From assembly GCA_003161815.1 (NCBI GenBank), contig PMNN01000132.1:11825-20911 (forward strand): a stretch of 9,087 nt of DNA, given 5' to 3'. The notes under the pieces were generated by a model. The model was not told the origin of the DNA, did not search any database, and saw only the letters and a list, made by a program, of their open reading frames with translations. Position 1 is the first letter of the stretch; the number at the start of each line of letters is the position of its first letter. Both the position numbers and the translations under genes were made by a program. The DNA comes from Methanobacterium sp. Its GTDB lineage: Archaea > Methanobacteriota > Methanobacteria > Methanobacteriales > Methanobacteriaceae. Positions 1-5,695 of the stretch are shown piece by piece.

Positions 1-1
1 A

Positions 2-169
2 AAATACATACCAATCGTGGCTTCAGCACACGAAATGATATCCGCAGCTGCAAAACTAGCAGTGGAAGCTCGTGAAATAGAAAAAGCCAATAATTCCGTA
101 ATGAGAAAACCACATGGCTCAAAAGGTCAGACGATGTGGAAAACAGATTTAATGGTTAAACCAGAATAA
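2..169 (+). CDS. mtd: F420-dependent methylenetetrahydromethanopterin dehydrogenase, C-terminal end (partial)
   Basis: The reading frame is open from the window edge to TAA at 167-169 and gives the last 55 residues of a protein whose start lies outside. The visible part begins KYIPIVASAHEMISAAAKLA, continues with AREIEKAN, a basic RKPHG stretch and ends LMVKPE. This matches my memory of the conserved C-terminus of Mtd, the cytoplasmic enzyme that reversibly reduces methenyl-H4MPT to methylene-H4MPT with F420H2 in hydrogenotrophic methanogenesis. The location near hisB, fae-hps and trpB2 agrees with the order I remember in related methanogens, though I could not check it. A strong terminator follows 15 nt after the stop, so this is the last gene of its transcript. 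The identification rests on only 55 residues, without the catalytic part. Confidence 0.75.
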   Translation, partial: KYIPIVASAHEMISAAAKLAVEAREIEKANNSVMRKPHGSKGQTMWKTDLMVKPE

Positions 170-183
170 AATGAATTAAAAAA

Positions 184-214
184 AGCGGTCCATTGGACTG
201 CTAACTTTTTTTTT
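184..214 (+). terminator. Hairpin plus oligo-T terminator of mtd
   Basis: An 8-bp stem, AGCGGTCC (184-191) with GGACTGCT (195-202), closes a 3-nt ATT loop with one G-U pair. Nine T residues follow at 206-214. It lies just after the mtd stop and is far more GC-rich than its surroundings, so a terminator is the natural reading. Confidence 0.8.
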
Positions 215-330
215 AATTATATCATTTCATTTAATCAAATGGATATTCATACTAGATTATTTAAATTTTTATTCGAATAAAATTTATATTTCTGATTCTT
301 TAACTCATAACTACATATTTACTTTTTAAT

Positions 331-338
331 TTTATATT
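331..338 (+). promoter_or_regulatory. Putative TATA box of the HD-domain gene
   Basis: TTTATATT at 331-338 would place initiation near 360, giving a nearly leaderless transcript for the ATG at 366. An equally good TTTATATT at 283-290 would give a leader of about 55 nt. No strong Shine-Dalgarno precedes the ATG (only GGTG at 355-358), which fits a short or leaderless mRNA. The whole region is AT-rich, so both assignments are tentative. Confidence 0.35.
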
Positions 339-365
339 GTCTCAAAATAATCTTGGTGCAATATT

Positions 366-1565
366 ATGGGGAAAGAAACTAGCATAGCCAGATTGGTGGA
401 AAGATTTACAAAAGCAGCCAGTATGCAGCGATGGAACGATCACATACGCCCTGTTGAACTAACTGAACTTGATAAACAGGCTCATAAAATGGTGATAGCA
501 TACGTGCTTGCTAAATTAGAAGAGGACCGTGGTGAAATCATAGATTGGAGATCACTGATCGAAGGTGGGATATTCGAATTTCTACAAAGAGTTATTTTAA
601 CAGATATTAAAGCTCCTGTTTTTCACAAAATGAGAGAAGATAAAGTCGTAAGAAACAAATTAGATCAACATGTATTTAATGAGTTAAAAAATGATGTTAA
701 TGGCTTAAATCCATTATTTAAAGATAACTTTAAGAAATATTTTTTAAAGTCGCCAACTGATATTGAAAGAAGAATTCTAAGGGCTGCTCATTATCTTGCA
801 ACTAATTGGGAATTTAAGATAATTTACCATACCGCACCATTTATTTATGGAATTGAGGAAACCAAAGAAAATATTGAAAACCAGATTGAAGATCACTATG
901 ATCTAATAGGCGTACAGAAGATTTCACTGGGTAAGAAATCTTTTGGATTTGTCGATCTATGTGGACAACTTAGATTCCAGAAAAGATGGGCACACTCACC
1001 AAGAATACCTGAAACTTCTGTTTTAGGGCATATGCTAATCGTTGCAATAGCATCCTACCTATGCACCATGGAAATGAACGGCAAACCTTGTGAAAAACGA
1101 TTCTATAATAATTATTATGGTGGGTTATTCCATGATCTACCTGAAGTATTGACGAAGGATATTATTTCTCCGGTTAAAAAAGTGCCTAACTTAGATGAAG
1201 TAATAAAGGAATACGAAAACCAGAAAATGAAAGAAAAATTATTACCACTACTTCCAAAACCTTGGCATGATGAAATGCGTTATTTCACAGAAAATGAATT
1301 TAAAAACAAAATTATACAAGATAATAAAGTCAAAATAATTCCAATAATTAAAGATGAATACGATAAAGACGTTTTTTCCCCATTAGATGGGAAACTAATA
1401 AAGGCTTGTGATAAGCTTTCAGCATTCATTGAAGCTTCATTATCAATAAAACATGGAATAAAATCTGAAGAATTAGTTGAAGGTAAAAAAAATATACATA
1501 AGGATTATAAAAATAAAACAGTTAATGGATTAGACTTTGGAAAAATTTTTGAAATTTCTTCTTAA
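366..1565 (+). CDS. HD-superfamily phosphohydrolase with two fused YfbR-like HD domains, the N-terminal one degenerate
   Basis: This is a 399-aa protein with no signal peptide or membrane segment. The C-terminal half (about 200-360) looks like an intact HD metal-dependent phosphohydrolase of the YfbR (5'-deoxynucleotidase) type: RW at 207-208, PET at 215-217, H222, H256-D257 in FHDLPEVLTKDIISPV, and D349 in KACDKLSAF. The N-terminal half (about 15-150) aligns to it: RW at 22-23, H40, FEFLQRVILTDIKAPV at 70-85, and AAHYLA at 140-145. There the metal ligands are lost: H256 corresponds to E71, D257 to F72, E260 to R75 and D349 to H142. It may therefore be an internal pseudo-dimer with one active site. 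A nucleotide monophosphate substrate is inferred from the family; the true substrate is unknown. The gene stands alone, facing hisB. Confidence 0.8.
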   Translation: MGKETSIARLVERFTKAASMQRWNDHIRPVELTELDKQAHKMVIAYVLAKLEEDRGEIIDWRSLIEGGIFEFLQRVILTDIKAPVFHKMREDKVVRNKLDQHVFNELKNDVNGLNPLFKDNFKKYFLKSPTDIERRILRAAHYLATNWEFKIIYHTAPFIYGIEETKENIENQIEDHYDLIGVQKISLGKKSFGFVDLCGQLRFQKRWAHSPRIPETSVLGHMLIVAIASYLCTMEMNGKPCEKRFYNNYYGGLFHDLPEVLTKDIISPVKKVPNLDEVIKEYENQKMKEKLLPLLPKPWHDEMRYFTENEFKNKIIQDNKVKIIPIIKDEYDKDVFSPLDGKLIKACDKLSAFIEASLSIKHGIKSEELVEGKKNIHKDYKNKTVNGLDFGKIFEISS

Positions 1566-1616
1566 AAAAATATTAATTATCATATAGCTTTGACTCTATC
1601 TGAAACTTAAAGAAGG

Positions 1617-1633
1617 AATTTATAAATTTTTTT
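1617..1633 (+). terminator. Possible oligo-T terminator of the HD-domain gene
   Basis: A 12-bp palindrome, AATTTATAAATT (1617-1628), runs into seven T residues (1627-1633), 51 nt after the stop. The stem is all A/T and weak. Archaeal termination often relies mainly on the T-run, which is why I list it. Confidence 0.35.
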
Positions 1634-1649
1634 AAACATAACATATTAT

Positions 1650-1680
1650 GCAATTACAATCGATTTTCAATTCTAATTGC
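1650..1680. repeat. Inverted repeat (hairpin) between the converging HD gene and hisB
   Basis: GCAATTA (1650-1656) pairs with TAATTGC (1674-1680). After one C-C mismatch the stem continues with AAT/ATT, leaving a loop of about 9 nt. It abuts the hisB stop codon. It may protect the 3' end or help end transcription in this convergent intergenic region, but on the minus strand no long T-run follows it directly. Confidence 0.5.
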
Positions 1681-2259
1681 TCATAATACACCTTTGGTGC
1701 TGGGTATCATATCATGTTCTATTCGAGATGCATCTTTTAAGGACTTGGCAAAGGCTTTAAATAGGGCTTCTATCTTGTGATGGTCGTTTTCACCTTCCAC
1801 TTTGGCATTTATGTTTATTTTTCCCGAGGATGCGAACGATTCAAAGAAGTGTTCCACATTTTCAGTACTAAGATCTCCCACATTAGGGTTTTTTAACATG
1901 AAATTCAACACTGTGTAACTTCTACCGCTTATATCTATAGCTACAGTTGCAAGGGCATCATCCATGGGAACTATGGAATGTGCCATCCTCTTTATACCTT
2001 TTTTATTCCCTATGGCTTCTTTAAATGCTTCTCCAAGTAATATTCCAACATCTTCCACTGTGTGGTGGTCATCTACTTTGATGTCTCCTTTAGCTGCAAT
2101 TTTTAAATCAAAAAATCCGTGTTTTGCGAATGATTCTAACATATGATCAAAAAATTCAATTCCTGTGCTTATTTGGGATTGACCCCTTCCGTCTATATTT
2201 AATGAAATTTCTATATCTGTTTCATTTGTTTTTCTATGCAAACTTTTCTTTCTATTCAT
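1681..2259 (-). CDS. hisB: Imidazoleglycerol-phosphate dehydratase
   Basis: This 192-aa protein matches the usual length of a monofunctional HisB, without the histidinol-phosphatase domain of enterobacteria. It dehydrates imidazole glycerol phosphate to imidazole acetol phosphate, the sixth step of histidine synthesis, in the cytoplasm. The paired metal-binding motifs of the two half-domains are present: FFDHML (36-41), DDHHTVED (63-70) and [12 protein letters not shown] (158-169). H94 and MDDA (99-102) and the typical PSTKGVL C-terminus are also seen. Its ATG lies inside the end of the upstream ferredoxin gene (8-nt overlap). A Shine-Dalgarno-like GAGATGAT at 2264-2271 lies in that ferredoxin's last codons. 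Translation is probably coupled. No other his gene is in the window. Confidence 0.97.
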   Translation of the reverse strand: MNRKKSLHRKTNETDIEISLNIDGRGQSQISTGIEFFDHMLESFAKHGFFDLKIAAKGDIKVDDHHTVEDVGILLGEAFKEAIGNKKGIKRMAHSIVPMDDALATVAIDISGRSYTVLNFMLKNPNVGDLSTENVEHFFESFASSGKININAKVEGENDHHKIEALFKAFAKSLKDASRIEHDMIPSTKGVL

Positions 2260-2449
2260 CTACATCATCTCTTATAACTTTTATAGCACCTTGGGGACAT
2301 TTTGAGGCGCATATTGTGCATAAGTGGCAGTATCTTAGGTCCGTGGTTTCAGCCTTACCGTTGATTTTCCATATTTTAGGTCCTTTAGGACAGGCTTCTC
2401 TGCATATTCCGCAGCCTGTACATTTTTCTTTATCAACTTCAATTCTCAT
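2252..2449 (-). CDS. Small 2[4Fe-4S] ferredoxin
   Basis: This 65-aa protein has two complete cluster motifs of the form CxxCxxCxxxCP: C10, C13, C16, C20 and C41, C44, C47, C51. It should therefore carry two [4Fe-4S] clusters and act as a soluble low-potential electron carrier. The charged tail DDVDE overlaps the hisB start. The start ATG (2447-2449) has AAGGAG (minus strand, 2460-2465) 10 nt upstream. It is transcribed with hisB, although HisB needs no electrons, so the link may be only shared expression. The partner enzyme cannot be told from the sequence; the nearby iron-sulfur flavoprotein is one candidate by proximity only. Confidence 0.92.
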   Translation of the reverse strand: MRIEVDKEKCTGCGICREACPKGPKIWKINGKAETTDLRYCHLCTICASKCPQGAIKVIRDDVDE

Positions 2450-2463
2450 ACATTAAATACTCC

Positions 2464-2490
2464 TTATAACTTATTACTTTTAAGTTATAA
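2464..2490. repeat. Perfect inverted repeat in the leader of ferredoxin-hisB
   Basis: TTATAACTT (2464-2472) and AAGTTATAA (2482-2490) are exact inverted copies separated by 9 nt. The repeat lies 15 to 41 nt before the ferredoxin start, and its edge touches the Shine-Dalgarno. It could be an operator for a dimeric regulator or an RNA hairpin limiting ribosome access. It uses the same TTATAAGT-like word as the array further upstream. Confidence 0.5.
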
Positions 2491-2547
2491 TTAGATGGAT
2501 TATAATTCAAATCCAATGAATTATCATGATTAAAACCCTTAGTAATC

Positions 2548-2626
2548 CTAATCACTTATAACTTCTCACTTATAATTTCTAACATATAACTTATAAAGTG
2601 GAACTTATAACCCACCAACTTTATAA
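2548..2626 (-). repeat. Phased array of TTATAAGT words upstream of ferredoxin-hisB
   Basis: On the minus strand four exact TTATAAGT words begin at 2610, 2596, 2575 and 2561, with intervals of 14, 21 and 14 bp, all multiples of 7. Three of the units are 14 bp long, for example TTATAAGTGAGAAG and TTATAAGTGATTAG. A variant, TTATAAAGT, begins at 2626. The array fills the gap between the ModE-type gene and ferredoxin. The words resemble TATA boxes or binding sites for a regulator. No convincing coding frame exists in this 196-bp gap. Confidence 0.55.
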
Positions 2627-2645
2627 ATTAAAAGTGATAAAACAA

Positions 2646-3341
2646 TTATATCTTTATTATTGGTATTGAAGCTGCTTTAAAACCTATGAAAACCTTTTTA
2701 CCAAGATTTAAATCGAGTTTATCCCTTGAATACTCAGTAATATCTGCTTTCATGCTAATTCCATCATCTATGGTCACATTGAGTCTGACAATTTCGTTTT
2801 TAAATTTCATCTCCACAATTCTTCCTTCAAATATATTTCTGACACTTGATTCCTGAGGTTCCAGCATTATAAATATTTCTTCAGGACTAATTAAAAGTAA
2901 AACATCATCACCATGACTTAAATCTTCAATTATGGGAAGCATTATCTTTATATCATTTATTCGGACGTTCATCACCCGATTCTTCTCATCAACATTCTCT
3001 ACACGACCTTCTATTTCATTCACATCCAAATGCTTTTCCATAATACTTTTAAGCTTTGAATATTCCTTTATTACCATCTTACCAATGCTGGTGAGTTGAC
3101 TACCACCCCCACCCCCAGCACCACCCCTTTGCGTAGCCACAACCTTAGAACCAAGCTGGTTTTCAAGTATCTCAATATATTTAAGGGCAGTTCTGTAGGG
3201 AAGACCTATCTTTTGAGTTGCTTTTACGATAGATCCATAATCTTTTATACCCTTCAAAAGCAGGAATTTTTTGTAGTCCAATATTATTGATTTCTTCCCG
3301 ATCTCCAGTTGATACTCGGGATTTTCAATTGAACCACTCAT
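2646..3341 (-). CDS. ModE-family transcriptional regulator (winged HTH plus two TOBE/Mop-like segments)
   Basis: From the ATG at 3339-3341 this is 231 aa. Residues about 20-105 form a ModE/LysR-like winged helix, including DYGSIVKATQKIGLPYRTAL and the Gly-rich wing GGAGGGGGSQLT (73-84) followed by SIGKMVI. This is the family signature also seen in E. coli ModE. Residues about 108-165 and 167-230 are two TOBE/Mop-like segments; the second has the typical SSVRNIFEGRIVE start, the first is divergent. ModE binds molybdate or tungstate through such domains and controls uptake or molybdoenzyme genes. No modABC transporter is in the window, so its targets are unknown. A longer reading from a TTG at 3359 is possible but would include its own ribosome-binding site. 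Confidence 0.85.
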   Translation of the reverse strand: MSGSIENPEYQLEIGKKSIILDYKKFLLLKGIKDYGSIVKATQKIGLPYRTALKYIEILENQLGSKVVATQRGGAGGGGGSQLTSIGKMVIKEYSKLKSIMEKHLDVNEIEGRVENVDEKNRVMNVRINDIKIMLPIIEDLSHGDDVLLLISPEEIFIMLEPQESSVRNIFEGRIVEMKFKNEIVRLNVTIDDGISMKADITEYSRDKLDLNLGKKVFIGFKAASIPIIKI

Positions 3342-3351
3342 AAATAGAACA

Positions 3352-3355
3352 CTCC
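3352..3355 (-). promoter_or_regulatory. Ribosome-binding site that fixes the ModE-type start
   Basis: GGAG on the minus strand (3352-3355), as part of GGAGTG, lies 10 nt before the ATG at 3339-3341. The alternative TTG at 3357-3359 lies upstream of it and near or before the predicted transcription start, so the ATG is preferred. Confidence 0.5.
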
Positions 3356-3375
3356 ACAAAAATTGGTTAGCAAAA

Positions 3376-3383
3376 CTTATAAA
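3376..3383 (-). promoter_or_regulatory. TATA box of the ModE-type gene
   Basis: The minus strand reads TTTATAAG, extending to TTTATAAGT, at 3376-3383 and predicts initiation near 3354. That leaves a leader of about 13 nt to the ATG at 3341. It contains TTATAAGT, the word repeated in the array downstream of this gene. Confidence 0.5.
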
Positions 3384-3403
3384 TATCCATTATTATTGTT
3401 TTC

Positions 3404-3411
3404 AAAAAAAA
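3404..3411 (-). terminator. Oligo-T terminator of the iron-sulfur flavoprotein gene
   Basis: On the minus strand eight T residues follow 14 nt after the stop of the flavoprotein gene, within a very AT-rich stretch. There is no clear hairpin. Archaeal RNA polymerase can terminate at such T-runs alone. Confidence 0.4.
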
Positions 3412-3425
3412 TATAATTTTTAATA

Positions 3426-4031
3426 TCATCCTTCTTTTGCTAGTTCAAAATTCTCTAGAAAAGCTGTAAATCTCTTCACAGTCTTTCTTAAACTTCTAAA
3501 TCCCTCTTCATCCTTCTTAACACCTTCTAAACTGTCCTGAGACCAGAAGTTAGCACCTAAATTAGCTCCAAAAGCCCCGCCACTCACGGGAACAGCTCCG
3601 GTGAGAATATAAAAAGTCATTATCTGCTGAATCGCCAGCTCCTGCCCACCGATACGGTCTCCCCCTACGGCTATAGCCATACCTACTTTATAACGCATAA
3701 AATCGAAGTCCACGGCTCCCAGTGCCCTGCAGCGATCCATAATTGCCTTAAGCTGAGCGCTTAAACCACCATTATAAACGGGAGTGGCCATTATTAAGCC
3801 ATCTGCATCGCGTAATAAAGAATAAACATCATACATATCATCTTTGATTATGCACTCGCCTTCACGGATGCAGTAATCACAATTTCTACAAGGACTAATG
3901 TCTTTGCCACGTACACTGTAAAATTCGGTTTCAAAGTTTCGTTCTTCCAACATCGTTAAAGCTTCTCTTAACACGTAATCCGTGGTTTGTTTCCTAGGAC
4001 TTCCACATATACCAAGTATCACTTTTTGCAT
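3426..4031 (-). CDS. Iron-sulfur flavoprotein (Isf-type, NADPH-dependent FMN reductase/flavodoxin fold)
   Basis: The protein is 201 aa from the ATG at 4029-4031; a GTG two codons upstream (4035-4037) would give 203. Numbering here is from the GTG. It starts with a Rossmann/flavodoxin strand and the FMN phosphate loop GSPRKQTT (12-19). Next comes the compact cysteine motif CxxCxxCxxxxxC at C50, C53, C56 and C62, typical of archaeal Isf proteins and binding one [4Fe-4S] cluster. TPVYNGGLSAQLKAIMDR (85-102) and GGDRIGGQE (125-133) complete the FMN site and dimer contact seen in this family. Such proteins pass electrons from ferredoxin to acceptors such as O2 or H2O2, or act as reductases. The exact acceptor here is unknown. 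The gene lies 84 nt before the ModE-type gene, with its own likely terminator. Confidence 0.88.
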   Translation of the reverse strand: MQKVILGICGSPRKQTTDYVLREALTMLEERNFETEFYSVRGKDISPCRNCDYCIREGECIIKDDMYDVYSLLRDADGLIMATPVYNGGLSAQLKAIMDRCRALGAVDFDFMRYKVGMAIAVGGDRIGGQELAIQQIMTFYILTGAVPVSGGAFGANLGANFWSQDSLEGVKKDEEGFRSLRKTVKRFTAFLENFELAKEG

Positions 4032-4135
4032 CCTCACATTTTTAAAAAAACAAATAGATTCTTTATTAGAATAGTAATTAAGAAATAATAAATTTTTGCA
4101 TTTACAAATAACTTAAAATATTAAAAAATTAGTTA

Positions 4136-4161
4136 AGGAGTAATGTTATGAATTGACTCCT
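4136..4161 (-). terminator. Possible terminator of fae-hps
   Basis: AGGAGT and ACTCCT (4136-4141 and 4156-4161) form a 6-bp stem around a 14-nt loop. On the minus strand a run of six T follows within about 10 nt. It lies 22 nt after the fae-hps stop. The loop is large, so this is only moderately supported. Confidence 0.4.
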
Positions 4162-4183
4162 AAAAAATTTCATTTAAATTTAT

Positions 4184-5413
4184 TTATTTTAGTTCTAACG
4201 GTTCATCTTCTTCTAAGACTAATCTCATAGTATCTGGGTCCTGAGGCATATATTTCAGGAAATCATCTGCAGCACGTCTTACATCTCTTGAACCAATAAT
4301 GTAACGTCCAACTACTATAATATCTGCTCCACTTCCCAATGCATGATCCATTTTATCTGGAGTTATACCTCCAGCAACAGCCACTAATTTATTTTTACCC
4401 AATATTTCTTTAATTTCCTTTATATTACCCCATTCGGTAACTTCACTAAGTTTTTCGCCCTTTTCGGTTCTGAAAGTTTCTAGATCTACATTACGGTGCA
4501 GTAAAACAATATCTGGCTTGTAATTAAGGCTTTTCAGCTTCTCAACAAAGTTATCAACGTTCATCATATCTAGAATAGAGTAAATTCCCTGCTTAGATGC
4601 TTCATGAATAGCTTTCTGGATTGACTCCAATGTGCCCAAACCGGATATAGCAACTGCATCTGCAGTTTCATCTGCAGCTATCTTAACTTCTATCCGGCCT
4701 ACATCTAATGTTTTAAGATCAGCTATGATGAAAGCGTCTCTACGTAATTCACGGATCTTGCTTATAATTCCCACACCAAACTTCTTAACCAATGGTGTAC
4801 CTGCTTCTATAAGTATTCTTTCTCGGTTAGGTAAATCGTCGATTATGTGTTCCATCTGCTCTATATTATCCAGATCCAAAGCCACCTGTAAGTAAGGTGG
4901 ATTCCATAGTTTAACCACCTTAAAACCCATTATAGGATGAGTGCCCCTATCTTTTTCAGCGAGTATCTTCTTCATGGATGGATAACCATTCAATGCTCGT
5001 TTTATAGCTAATTTAGTAGCTCCATAATTATACTGATAAATCTTACGATAATCCTTTGCCTCAGGATGTATAAATACGCTGACCAGTATCAACATTTCCT
5101 CAGCATCATTCTCATCAATAAGACCTTCAGCAACAGCATCAGCTACAGCCCTACCCACAGCAGTCTGCGCAGGTCCGAATATTTTATCAGCATCCACCAA
5201 ACCACCCACTGTAACCTTCGGTATAATTAAAGTTGCAGGTTTAGTCATCAAATTAGGTCTAATAACAGTTAAAAGAGGAGTATGCCCAATAGAGAGCCCA
5301 GTCATATTCTCCACAAAAGCTGCACCAACAGGACCATCCTTATCACCTATCACCAAATCAATATGAGCAATTTCATCACCATCGCCAATTAAAGCTTCCC
5401 CAATCTTATACAT
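4184..5413 (-). CDS. fae-hps: Bifunctional formaldehyde-activating enzyme / 3-hexulose-6-phosphate synthase
   Basis: This 409-aa protein is a fusion seen in many methanogens. Residues 1-165 are Fae (5,6,7,8-tetrahydromethanopterin hydro-lyase), which condenses formaldehyde with H4MPT. The catalytic histidine is at H17 in DEIAHIDL, followed by GHTPLLTV and [11 protein letters not shown]. Residues about 168-390 are Hps, an orotidine-decarboxylase-like TIM barrel with DLKTLD (232-237: D232, K234, D237), H306, AGGI (347-350) and the phosphate-binding end [11 protein letters not shown]. In autotrophic methanogens Hps probably runs towards ribulose 5-phosphate plus formaldehyde to supply ribose, while Fae traps the formaldehyde as methylene-H4MPT, the substrate or product of Mtd. 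The start is well fixed: GGAGG lies 9 nt before the ATG. It appears to be a single-gene transcript. Confidence 0.97.
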   Translation of the reverse strand: MYKIGEALIGDGDEIAHIDLVIGDKDGPVGAAFVENMTGLSIGHTPLLTVIRPNLMTKPATLIIPKVTVGGLVDADKIFGPAQTAVGRAVADAVAEGLIDENDAEEMLILVSVFIHPEAKDYRKIYQYNYGATKLAIKRALNGYPSMKKILAEKDRGTHPIMGFKVVKLWNPPYLQVALDLDNIEQMEHIIDDLPNRERILIEAGTPLVKKFGVGIISKIRELRRDAFIIADLKTLDVGRIEVKIAADETADAVAISGLGTLESIQKAIHEASKQGIYSILDMMNVDNFVEKLKSLNYKPDIVLLHRNVDLETFRTEKGEKLSEVTEWGNIKEIKEILGKNKLVAVAGGITPDKMDHALGSGADIIVVGRYIIGSRDVRRAADDFLKYMPQDPDTMRLVLEEDEPLELK

Positions 5414-5459
5414 TCTTAATATCCTCCAAAATATAGCTAATCAGAATCACAATACTATT

Positions 5460-5469
5460 CTTTATAAAA
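5460..5469 (-). promoter_or_regulatory. Putative TATA box of fae-hps
   Basis: The minus strand reads TTTTATAAAG here, predicting initiation near 5438 and a leader of about 25 nt that contains GGAGG. A second AT box (TTTATATT, minus strand, about 5476-5483) is an alternative. The rest of the 282-bp gap up to 5695 shows no gene. Confidence 0.45.
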
Positions 5470-5626
5470 TCAAGCAATATAAATAAATTACTCCAACTCT
5501 AATAATAAAAATTTTAGATAATGAAATTTTTCGAAAATATTTTAAAAAATCCTTAAAGAATATTATCTTTAACTAAATTCGTTGGTAGTAAGTATGGATA
5601 TTCATTAGTAGCAATTCTATTTTTTC

Positions 5627-5662
5627 AAAAAAAAAGAAGATATTTAGCCAGATTAAAAAAAA
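5627..5662 (-). terminator. Tandem oligo-T terminators of the surface-protein operon
   Basis: On the minus strand, after the stop at 5696, there is a run of eight T (5655-5662) and then one of nine T (5627-5635). A short AAAC/GTTT stem lies just before the first run. Two successive T-runs are a common archaeal terminator arrangement. Confidence 0.5.
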
Positions 5663-5695
5663 CAAACTGACCTGTTTAATAATTTTTCGATATTT

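Noticed and set aside
2124..2456. Plus-strand frame of 110 codons over the ferredoxin and hisB start
   Set aside because: It lies antisense to two well-identified genes, and its composition is what their complement gives.
2548..2626. CRISPR-like array
   Set aside because: The repeated word is only 8 bp, the intervals are 14-21 bp and there are no spacers of CRISPR length or cas genes.
3105..3126. C-rich run that looks like a simple repeat
   Set aside because: It encodes the conserved Gly-rich wing of the ModE-type HTH on the minus strand, so it is explained by protein conservation.
3342..3359. N-terminal extension of the ModE-type protein from TTG
   Set aside because: It would include the ribosome-binding site of the ATG and begin at or before the predicted transcription start.
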